From DATEAV01 sp964575425 (lineage in GTDB: Bacteria; Chloroflexota; Anaerolineae; Anaerolineales; E44-bin32): 27,914 nt of DNA. Made by a program: the position numbers and the translations under genes. Positions 7,866 through 15,760 of this stretch are shown here, in pieces; positions within the stretch are counted from its first letter, which is position 1, and each line of letters opens with the position of its first letter. The DNA lies in contig CAZNRD010000035.1 in NCBI GenBank assembly GCA_964575425.1, positions 1-27,914 of the forward strand. The letters are read 5' to 3'. The notes under the pieces are model-generated. The model was not told the DNA's origin and did no database searches. It saw only the letters and a list, made by a program, of their open reading frames with translations.

Positions 7866-8648
7866 CCATCCTTGAGAGCCGTCCAGACCTGCGCCAGGCA
7901 CTGCTGGGGGAGATGACGCCGAAGTTCCTCGCCACTCGCAGCGCCGAGGGCATTCCCAACGTCGTCCCCCTCGTCTCGCTGCAGCCGGCCGACGACGAGC
8001 CCGACCTGGTCTTCTTCGGCAACTTCCTGCTGCGCAAGAGCGTCGAGAATCTCAAGCAGGACCGCCGTGTGACCATCCTGGTAATGACGCCCGACCTGCA
8101 GGGGTGGACCCTGCGGGCGGACTTCCTCGAATTCCAGCGGACCGGGCGCTACGTTGAGAGGCAGATGGCAGGGCCGCTGCTTCGCTACAATGCCTACACG
8201 GGGGTGCGCAACGCCGGTCTGATCCGGCTGCTCGAGCTCACCGGGTCGTTCCGCATTTCTCGCCTTCAGGTGCTCCTGGACTATCTGGCTGCGCGGGTGG
8301 CGGGGTGGGGCAAATCAGGATGGGGTCGAGATGCCGCGGCCGGTCCGCCGCGAGTTCGGCCGGATGGTGGCGGTCAAGGTCCTCGCGTGGGTGGGCGAGG
8401 ACGGCTACCCGCGGGTGGTCCCGGCGATGTCCCTGCAGCCGGCCGGGAAGAAGGCCATGGTGTGCAGGCCGCTGGCCCATTTGCCCACGCCGCCGCCGGG
8501 CGTGCCGGTGGCACTCAACATCCTCACCTTCGAGGCCATCTCCTACCAGGCCAAGGGCCGGTGGTCCGGGCGCGGCCGGGCCGGGCGGATCGAGGTGAGC
8601 GAGATCTACGCGGGCGGTCCACCCCTTCCGGGCGGGCGAATTGCCTGA
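7862..8648 (+). pseudogene. FMN-binding split-barrel (pyridoxamine oxidase-like) protein, two tandem units, frameshifted
   Basis: GTG 7862 overlaps the activase stop (GTGA). Frame 2 encodes MTPKFLATRSAEGIPNVVPL, SLQPA, then RVTILVMTPDLQGWTLRADF and GRYVERQ, a split-barrel flavoprotein pattern, through LLDYLAARVAGWG at about 8305. Frame 3 then continues with FGRMVAVKVLAWVGEDGYPR and VVPAMSLQPAGKKAM, ending at TGA 8646. GIPNVVPLVSLQPA in the first unit and GYPRVVPAMSLQPA in the second show an internal duplication, so the intact protein is a tandem split-barrel of about 260 residues. The frame change lies between about 8300 and 8330 among G runs and could be a sequencing error. Its job beside a glycyl radical enzyme is unknown; flavin-dependent redox or repair is possible. 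The 3' end overlaps the convergent membrane gene by 43 bases. Confidence 0.65.
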
Positions 8649-9424
8649 ACGTTGGGCAGCTCAGATCCACTCAGGCGAAGGCGACGCAAAGCGCCGGGCA
8701 GGTCCGTCGCGCGCGGGATGAGTGTCCCGACGCGCCAGAACGCAGCGGCCGCCATGCCGTGCGCCAGGACGGCGAAGAGCGGCGGCGTCTGCAGCGTGTA
8801 GTACGTCCAGCACTGGCGCGTCGTCCCCCACAATTCGAGCAAGTAACCGAGTCCAGCGCCCGCGGCGAAGGTCAGGACCGCCTGACGCCGATCGCCCGGC
8901 GAGAGCGTGAGCAGGAGGCAGAGCGCCCACACCATCGGCGTCAGCGGCTGGGCTCGGCTCGGCCAGGAGAAGGCGACGAGCAGGACGAGGAAGCTGCAGA
9001 AGATCAGCGGGTGGCAGAGGGAAAGGAGGCGGCCCGCGGCCAGGAGACGGTCGAGCGCGCTCGTCAGGCGGTCGATGGCTAGACTGGCGACGGGCCAGGC
9101 GGGCAGGATCCACAGCGGCGGCCGCTCGTGCGTGAAGTACGACCACAGCCCAGTCTGCGTCCCCCAACTCTCGATGACCATGCCGCCGACCAGGCCGATG
9201 GCAGCGATGCAGACGTCCTGGCGGAGGTCGGCCCCGGCGGTGATCAGCACCGTCATGAAGGCGAAGATGCCGAGCAGGAGCCAGTCGAGCTGCGTCCAGA
9301 TGGGCCGCCGGGGATCGATCCACGCCAGGTAGTCCGCGACGAGCGGCCACCACACCACGGCGATCAGCGCCAGCGTCGCCAGGAAGGAGCTCAACACCAA
9401 GTAGCTGGCCCGCGTTAAGCGCAT
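8606..9424 (-). CDS. Multi-pass membrane protein with internal duplication, unknown function
   Basis: A 272-residue protein if ATG 9424 is used; a GTG at 9454 would add ten basic residues, and neither start has a clear Shine-Dalgarno. About seven to eight hydrophobic helices are seen. Two halves share a motif: ESWGTQTGLWSYFTHERPPL in the first and ELWGTTRQCWTYYTLQTPPL in the second, both after a Gly-rich helix and before a helix. This suggests two homologous repeats, with the Glu, Trp-Gly-Thr and Tyr-Phe/Tyr-Thr residues likely functional. I do not recognise a named family. The gene converges on and overlaps the end of the split-barrel gene, and its start faces the promoter region of the dehydrogenase at 9709. 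Confidence 0.75.
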   Translation of the reverse strand: MRLTRASYLVLSSFLATLALIAVVWWPLVADYLAWIDPRRPIWTQLDWLLLGIFAFMTVLITAGADLRQDVCIAAIGLVGGMVIESWGTQTGLWSYFTHERPPLWILPAWPVASLAIDRLTSALDRLLAAGRLLSLCHPLIFCSFLVLLVAFSWPSRAQPLTPMVWALCLLLTLSPGDRRQAVLTFAAGAGLGYLLELWGTTRQCWTYYTLQTPPLFAVLAHGMAAAAFWRVGTLIPRATDLPGALRRLRLSGSELPNVQAIRPPGRGGPPA

Positions 9425-9542
9425 TGGAGATGGGCGACGATGACGTCCCGGCACGCCGGAGTCCTTCTCGAGAACCCCTGGCTGACTCTACTGCATCGTG
9501 ACCAGCGCGGCAACCTGGGACCTCAGGGGCAACTGAGAAACA

Positions 9543-9558
9543 GCCGGCGCGCGCCGGC
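9543..9558. repeat. Perfect 16-bp palindrome in an intergenic region
   Basis: GCCGGCGCGCGCCGGC is self-complementary and lies in the gap 9455-9708, upstream of the dehydrogenase. A second GC palindrome (GGGCGCGCCC) follows near 9600. Neither has a T-run. It may be a DNA-binding site or simply GC-rich sequence; no gene is seen in this gap. Confidence 0.4.
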
Positions 9559-9663
9559 CCATGTTTCGAAGGCCGACAGGGGCCGGACAGGGTTGTCCGG
9601 GGGCGCGCCCGGGAAGCGCGAGGTGCTCGTCAGTCGTGGGCGGTCTTGATCTCGATGGCGGCC

Positions 9664-9672
9664 TGCTAGAAT
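9664..9672 (+). promoter_or_regulatory. Extended -10 promoter of the beta-hydroxyacid dehydrogenase
   Basis: TGCTAGAAT matches TGnTAnnnT and ends 36 bases before ATG 9709. No clear -35. Confidence 0.5.
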
Positions 9673-9708
9673 CGCCGCCGAAGCATAACCCAGTGGGGAG
9701 GTTCAGCC

Positions 9709-10614
9709 ATGACGCTCCGATTGGGGTACATCGGCCTGGGTCTGATGGGAAAAAGCATTGCCCATAATCTGCTCAGGGCGGGGTTTCCCGTCACCGTTCA
9801 CAATCGCAGCCGGCCGCCGGTGGACGAGTTGGTGGCAGCGGGAGCGAGGGCGGCCTCCAGCCCGAAGGAAGTGGCTGAGGCAAGCGATGTGGTCCTCACC
9901 AGCCTGCCCGACAGCCCTGATGTGGAGCAGGTCGTGCTCGGTCCGAACGGGGTCATTGAGGGGGCTCGGCCGGGCATGATTTTCGTCGACAATTCCACGA
10001 TTCACCCCGAAGCGGCGCGGCGGATTGCGGCGCGGCTGGCCGAGTTGGGAGTGGAGGCGTTGGACGCTCCGGTGTCGGGCGGGGATGTGGGGGCGCGTGA
10101 GGGGACGTTGGCGATCATGGTCGGTGGCCCGCGGTCAGCGTTCGAGAAGGTCCTGCCAGTGCTGCAGGCGATGGGCAAGACGATCACCTGCGTCGGCGAG
10201 AGCGGGGCGGGTCAGGTGGCGAAGGCCTGTAATCAGATCATGGTAGCGGCTCAGATGGTGGCCATGGGCGAGCTGCTGCTCCTGGCGCAGAAGGCAGGGG
10301 TCGATCCACGACGTGTCGTCGAGGCGATTCGGGGTGGGGCGGCGCAGTGCTGGACGCTGGACGTGAAACCGCCGCGGCTGCTGCGGGGGGAGCGCGGTCC
10401 GGGGTTCAAGGCGTCGATGATGCACAAGGACCTGCGGATCGTGCAGGAGACGGCAGATCGCTACGGGATGGTGCTGCCGGCGACAGCCGTGAATGGGCAG
10501 CTGTACCGGGCGATGCTGGAGCTGGGGATGGAAAGCCTGGACAACTCGGCCGTGGTTGGCGTGCTGGAAGTGTTGGTGGGAACGAAGCTCGCGACCACTC
10601 CTTCCCCGGACTGA
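9709..10614 (+). CDS. NAD(P)-dependent beta-hydroxyacid dehydrogenase (3-hydroxyisobutyrate / tartronate semialdehyde reductase family)
   Basis: A 301-residue protein of normal family length, starting at ATG 9709 behind GGGGAGG. The N-terminal Rossmann fold has GYIGLGLMG at residues 6-14. The substrate motif is DAPVSGGDVGAREGTLAIMV at about 119-138, and catalytic Lys172 lies in GAGQVAKACNQI. The C-terminal all-helical domain carries FKASMMHKDLRI and ends in ALATTP-like sequence. These enzymes interconvert a 3-hydroxyacid and its semialdehyde in the cytoplasm. The exact substrate (3-hydroxyisobutyrate, glycerate, succinic semialdehyde or other) cannot be read from the sequence. It stands alone with its own promoter; the downstream diguanylate cyclase has a separate -10 box. 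Confidence 0.92.
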   Translation: MTLRLGYIGLGLMGKSIAHNLLRAGFPVTVHNRSRPPVDELVAAGARAASSPKEVAEASDVVLTSLPDSPDVEQVVLGPNGVIEGARPGMIFVDNSTIHPEAARRIAARLAELGVEALDAPVSGGDVGAREGTLAIMVGGPRSAFEKVLPVLQAMGKTITCVGESGAGQVAKACNQIMVAAQMVAMGELLLLAQKAGVDPRRVVEAIRGGAAQCWTLDVKPPRLLRGERGPGFKASMMHKDLRIVQETADRYGMVLPATAVNGQLYRAMLELGMESLDNSAVVGVLEVLVGTKLATTPSPD

Positions 10615-10716
10615 CTGCGCATAGCCAACAAGCCGAGCGGACCCCCATCAGGCCGTCATCGTCCGGGCCGCGCCAGTGCAAACCACCTGAAAGGAACGGC
10701 GGCCAGCGGGCCGACC

Positions 10717-10722
10717 TATAAT
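10717..10722 (+). promoter_or_regulatory. Candidate -10 box of the diguanylate cyclase gene
   Basis: A perfect TATAAT lies 55 bases before ATG 10778. The -35 region is GC-rich and does not match the consensus. Confidence 0.45.
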
Positions 10723-10777
10723 CGGACCGAAAGCGGCAGGCTCCGCAGCCGAGCCAGAGCGATGAGGACGTGATCGG

Positions 10778-12712
10778 ATGAGCTTGCGCTCGAAGGTCCT
10801 GGTGATCTCGGGGGTGGCTTCGATCAGCCTGTTCTGCGCGCTGTATCTCGCGGTGGTTCGCGGGCTGCACCTGAGCGTCGTAAGCATCGAGCAAGCGCAG
10901 GCCCGGGCCGACCTTGGCCGAGTTCGGGCAGTCATGGACAACGAGCTGGCCTCGATCGACAGCATCGCTGCCGACTGGGCCTACTGGGACGACACCTACC
11001 GCTTCCTCCAGACTGGCGATCCCGACTTCATCGAGACCAATCTCGACCCGATCTCAATCACCAACCTGTCGCTCAACCTGATGGCCTTCGTGCGGAACGA
11101 CGGCGAGGTCGTGTGTGCGGTCGCGGTTGACCTGGGCAGCCGGGAAGCCGTGACGCCTCCCTCCGGCCTGGCCGACCGCGGCGGGACTCTGTCCCGCCTG
11201 CTCACCCCGTCCGCCGCCGACGACTCCCGAGCGGGCATCGTCCTCCTCGACGGCGAACCGATGCTCGTGGCCGTGCGCGCGGTGCTGACGAGCGACCGCC
11301 GCGGTCCATCGCCCGGCGTGCTCATCGCCGGCCGCTGGCTCGACCGGGCCGAGTGGGAGCTGATCTCTCGTCTCACGCAGCTCGACGTCACGGGCTTTGC
11401 GTATGGCTCGGAGTCCATCTCGCCTGAACTGACTCAGGCGCTGGGAGGGTGGCGGGCCGGCTCGGAGCCGGTCGTCGAGGCGCTGGGCGAGGACCGTGTC
11501 GCTGTGTACGGAGTGCTCCACGACCCGGATGAAATGCCGGTCGTCGTTGTGCGGGCAGTCTCCCCGCGCCCGGCCCAGGCCGTGGCCGAGCGTGCCCGCA
11601 TCACCCTGGGCCTTGGGCTGGGTTTGCTCGTCCTGATGTGGGCGGCGCTGACGGCCTACTTTCTTGACCGCCTTATCCTTGCCCGCCTCTACCGGCTAGG
11701 GGTGTCGCTCGTGGAGATCGAGCGCAGAGGCGACCCAAGCAGTCGGGTAAAGGCCGAAGGGGCCGACGAGATCGGCCAGCTGGCAGACGGCATCAACCGC
11801 ATGCTCGGCAGCCTGGAGCAGTCCGAGCGCGAGTTGCAGCAGAACGAAGAGCGATATCGCACGCTTCTTGAGAGCCAGGGCGAGGGCTTCGTGATGGTCG
11901 ATGACCAGGAACGCCTCCTGTTCGCCAATCCGGCGGCAGAGGCGCTCTTCGGTGTGGCGCCCGGTGGACTGCAGGGGAGGAGCCTGCAGGAGCTGACCAC
12001 GCCTGAGTCCTACGCCCTAATCCGCGCCCAGAGCGAGAAGCGTCGCCGTGGCCTGACCACCACCTACGAGGTCGACATCGCGCGTCCCGACGGCGAAAGG
12101 CGCCGGGTGATGGTCACGGGCTCTCCCTACACCGACCCCAAAGGCGTGTACCTCGGTTCCGTAGGCGTGCTGCGCGACATCACCGAACGCCACCAGATGG
12201 AGCGCCGTCTGGAGTACCTGAGTACACACGACCCGCTGACCGGCCTGTACAACCGCGGCTTCTTCGAAGAGGAACTCGAGCGACTGCAGCGCGGCCGGCG
12301 CTTTCCCGTCACCATCCTCGTCGGCGACATCGACCAGCTCAAGCCCGTGAACGATCTGGAGGGCCACCCCGCCGGCGACCGGCTGCTCAAGCGGGCGGCC
12401 CGGCTGCTGGCCGAGACCTTCCGCGGGGACGATGTCGTGGCGCGCATCGGCGGTGACGAGTTCGCCGTCATCCTGCCCCAGACCGACGCCGCAGCCGGCG
12501 AACGCGCCCTCGAGCGACTGCTCGCCCGCCTGGAGGAGCACAACCGGGCCCAGCCGAATCAGCCGCTGCGCATCTCACTCGGCATTGCCACTGGCGAGAA
12601 GGGGCGGCCCCTCGCCGAGGTCGTCGCCGAGGCCGATCGCCGCATGTATGAGGCGAAGCTGCAGCGGATGAAGTCCCTCCTTGGCCGACGACGGGAGACA
12701 AGGGTGCGCTGA
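10778..12712 (+). CDS. Membrane diguanylate cyclase: CHASE4-HAMP-PAS-GGDEF
   Basis: A 644-residue sensor that makes cyclic di-GMP from two GTP. TM helix 1 is at about residues 7-29. The extracytoplasmic domain has the CHASE4 hallmark DWAYWDDTYRF (Trp67, Trp70, Asp71). TM helix 2 is at about 270-292, then HAMP at about 293-345 (ADEIGQLADGINRML), and PAS at about 357-470 (GFVMVDDQERLLFANPAAEA, ending DITERHQ). The GGDEF domain starts at STHDPLTGLYNRGFF, with the intact signature GGDEF at 558-562. An RxxD inhibitory site (Arg549-Gly-Asp-Asp552) sits exactly five residues before it, so product inhibition is likely. There is no EAL domain. The only in-frame start after the -10 box is ATG 10778. 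It is monocistronic and converges on the WD40 gene. Confidence 0.95.
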   Translation: MSLRSKVLVISGVASISLFCALYLAVVRGLHLSVVSIEQAQARADLGRVRAVMDNELASIDSIAADWAYWDDTYRFLQTGDPDFIETNLDPISITNLSLNLMAFVRNDGEVVCAVAVDLGSREAVTPPSGLADRGGTLSRLLTPSAADDSRAGIVLLDGEPMLVAVRAVLTSDRRGPSPGVLIAGRWLDRAEWELISRLTQLDVTGFAYGSESISPELTQALGGWRAGSEPVVEALGEDRVAVYGVLHDPDEMPVVVVRAVSPRPAQAVAERARITLGLGLGLLVLMWAALTAYFLDRLILARLYRLGVSLVEIERRGDPSSRVKAEGADEIGQLADGINRMLGSLEQSERELQQNEERYRTLLESQGEGFVMVDDQERLLFANPAAEALFGVAPGGLQGRSLQELTTPESYALIRAQSEKRRRGLTTTYEVDIARPDGERRRVMVTGSPYTDPKGVYLGSVGVLRDITERHQMERRLEYLSTHDPLTGLYNRGFFEEELERLQRGRRFPVTILVGDIDQLKPVNDLEGHPAGDRLLKRAARLLAETFRGDDVVARIGGDEFAVILPQTDAAAGERALERLLARLEEHNRAQPNQPLRISLGIATGEKGRPLAEVVAEADRRMYEAKLQRMKSLLGRRRETRVR

Positions 12713-12852
12713 CGCCCCATGCCTTGGTCGCCGCGGGGCGGAAGGCCGGCCCTCGGGCGACAGGGCAGAGCGGTCTCCCCGGACGCCGCTGCAGGCCCTC
12801 CCTGAACCCGCTGCGCGAGCCCGCGATCGAGAGCAGTGGCGGGCCGCTCGCG

Positions 12853-15729
12853 CTACGGGGTGAAAGCCCCCCAGATCCGAACCGTTCCATCCGTCGAGGC
12901 GGAGGCAAGCAGGTTCCCGTCTGGGGAGAATGCCACCGCTCGCACAGGTCCCCAGTGCCGGCCCAGGGTCTCCAGCTCCACTCCGGTCGCCAGGTCCCAG
13001 ATGCGGACGGTGCCGTCCTCGAATCCGGCGGCCAGCAGATGACCGCTCGGGGAAATGGCAACGCCCCACGCTCTGTCGGAGGCCCCGCCGAGGGTCTGAA
13101 GTGTGGCACCGGTGGCGCACGAGTAGAGGGCTGCTGACTCATCGCTGGTTTCCGCCAGGACCAGATCCTGCTCGCAGTTGGAAGCCAGGAGATAGGACAA
13201 TCGGGTTTTCAGCTGGCGGTTGTTGAGGCGCTCGCCGGTCGCCGCGTCATACCAGTCCATTCTGCCCCTCGTGTTGGCCGCAAGCAGAGTGCGTCCATCG
13301 GGGAGAAACTCGAGCCCGATAACCGGCTGGCGTTCGCCTCGCATGCTCCGCAGGAGCCTGCCGTTCTCCACATCCCATAGCGTGACCAGCCCTTGATAGG
13401 ATCCTGCAGCGACGATGCGGCTGTCGGCGGTGAAGGCGAGCGACCACAGCCCGAGCCAGAAGGTGCCCTGGCTGCGAATCTCTTGCCACGTTGAGACGTC
13501 CCAAAGCGTCAGGTGAGCGCCCCCGCTGGCGAGAACCCGCCCATTGGGAGAGAAGGCGAGAGAGACTGACCCCGTTTCCATGTGGATGGCGTGAAGGAGC
13601 TGACCCGTCGCCACATCCCAGATCCGGATGCCGCCCAGCCCAGCACCAACGGCCAGGATCTCGCCATCGGGCGAGAAGGCGAGACTCGCCGCCCCGGACT
13701 CGTGCCCGGGAAGCATGTGGACGACTTCACCGACAGCCCAATCCCAGACACGCACTATCTCCTCGGAGGTGGCGGAGGCGAGGAGAGTGCCGTCCGGGGA
13801 AAAGGCGATGGACTTCACCTGCGCTCGAGGCCCCACCAGCGTGCGCAGCTGCCTGCCCGTCACGGCGTCCCACAGCCGGATGGTGCCCTGGTCGGTCCCG
13901 GCAGCGGCGACCGTGCCATCCGGAGAGATGGCTCCACACGTCAGGTCAGGGTCGCGCGCACCCAGGGTGCGCAGCAGGCGGAAGTCGGGCAGGTCCCACA
14001 GCAGGATAGCCCGGTCCTCGGATGCGGTGGCCATCATGCGGCCGTCCCGAGAGAGTGTGACATCTGTGACCGCGGCGTCGTGGTCCAGCAGCGTGTCAGC
14101 CAGCTGCGCGCTCGGTGCGTACCACCGCCGGATGGTGGCGTCGCTGCCTCCGGAGATGAACCAGTAACGATCCAACGAATATGCCACGCTCAGCACCGCC
14201 CCGATGTGCCCATGCGCGGTGCGCCGGAGTTCACCGGCCTCGGGGTCCCAGATCCGGATCTTGCCATCCCCGGCGCTGGAGGCGAGCGATCGGCCGTCTT
14301 GGCTGAAGGCGACATCGTAGACGGGGGCAGGGTGGTCGAGCGTATACAGGAGCGCAGCCGTGGAAACGTCCCACAGCCGTGCCGTCGTGTCCATCGAGTC
14401 GGAGGCGAGGAGCATGCCGTCCGGGGAGAAGGCGACGCCGGTGACCTGGTCTGTGTGTCCGCGCAGCGCCGCCAGCTCTCTTCCCGAGGCGGCATCGCGC
14501 AGTCGGACGGTCCCATCATACTCTGCCGAGGCGAGCATCCGTCCGTCTGGAGAGAAGGCGAGGTCCTGAATGTCGGTCGCGTGGCTCTCGAGAGTCTGCC
14601 GCGGTTGCCGGGTCTCGACGTCCCACACGATGATCTGGCCGTCGAGCGCCATCGAGAGGATCGACTCCCCGTCGGGCGAGAAAGACACACCGAAGGCTTT
14701 CCCCCTATGGCCCTGCAGGGTCCCCGTCTCTGCCCCGGTGGCGAGATCGACGATGTGCACGGCGCGGTCTGCGGAGGCGGCCGCGAGGAGCGCGCCATCC
14801 GGCGAGAAGGTCACATCGTAGAAAGGCTCCTGAGCGCGAAGCAGGCTGCGCCTCACCAGGCCGGTCTCCGTATCCCAGAGGCGCACAGTGCCGTCCTCGG
14901 ACGCCGTCGCCGCAGCGGTCCCGTCCGGGGAGTACGCGACCTCCCAGATGGCGTCCCAGTGGGCCTGCAAGACGAGCAGAGTGTCACCGGTCGCCACATC
15001 CCAGATCCGCGCTGAACCATCGATCGAGCCCGAGAGCAACCGCTGACCGTCCGGCGAGAAGGCGAGTCCCGTGACCGCATCGGTGTGACCTCTCAGCGTG
15101 CGCGCCGGCTGCTGGTTCGATGGGTCCAGCAGCAGGATCGTCCCGTTGGTGCGGCCGCAAGCCAGCACGGTTCCATCGCTGGAGAAGGCCAGGACCCAGA
15201 CGTAGGCCAGCCCCTGCTGCAAGACCTGGGGCGCTTGCCTGCTATCAAGGGTCCACAGACGGAGGGTCCCGTCCGCCAGTGCCGGCGCGAGGCGCGTGCC
15301 ATCTGGGGTGAGAGCCATTGCGCTCACCATGGCCGGCGTCTCGAGGAACATCGTTTCCATGAGGTCTGTGGCGCGGTAGGAGTAGATGCCGGTCGCAGCG
15401 CCGGCCACGATGCGGCTCCCATCCGGCGACCACTGCACCTGCGTCAGGTTGCCTCTGCTTTACCGCCCGAGTTCGGTCACGCTGTCGATGGTCTGGGGTG
15501 AGAGCGCATCGGCCGGCAGCGGGTACGGAGTGGATTCGAGCATTGGAGGAAGCAGCGGGGTCGGGGTGTGCGTGGGTGTCGGCGAAGAGGTGGCCGTGGG
15601 CTGTGGGCTGTTGGTGGCAGAGGGTGGAGGCGGTTGTGTGGCGGTCGGCGGAGGGGAGACGGTCGCGGGGATGAGAGCGCAGGAAAGCGTCAGGATCGCG
15701 GCAACGAGCAGAATGACCCCCTTCCTCAT
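12853..15729 (-). pseudogene. Giant WD40-repeat lipoprotein interrupted by an in-frame TAA
   Basis: ATG 15729 has a strong AGGAGGA. It begins a signal peptide (MRKGVILLVAAILTLSCALI) with a slightly atypical lipobox TLSC, then a Thr/Pro linker, then a conserved-looking IDSVTELGR. TAA at 15460-15462 (codon 90) interrupts it. The same frame continues without any shift as SRGNLTQVQWSPDGSRIVAG and runs 861 codons from the first downstream Met to 12853. VTEL...RG...WSPDG is what intact WD40 lipoproteins show at the start of the propeller, so this is one gene of 959 codons. I count about 21 WD40 units (SPDG...WD), enough for three seven-bladed propellers. It lies 31 bases after ptsI on the same strand and may be its operon partner. 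The stop may be a nonsense mutation, read-through or a base error. The role is probably a surface scaffold. Confidence 0.85.
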
Positions 15730-15760
15730 GTCGTCCTCCTTCGAATGATCCGATGGTGCT

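Noticed and set aside
9472..9700. Riboswitch upstream of the dehydrogenase
   Set aside because: GC palindromes are present but no conserved core of a known riboswitch class was recognised, and the -10 box lies downstream of them.
12713..12852. Terminator between the convergent diguanylate cyclase and WD40 genes
   Set aside because: GC-rich short repeats are present but no stem followed by a T-run could be supported.
13582..15015. Long plus-strand open frame (477 codons) opposite the WD40 gene
   Set aside because: It is the antisense of a repeated, high-G+C WD40 coding region; its translation is low-complexity and has no domain, whereas the minus strand has clear WD40 units.
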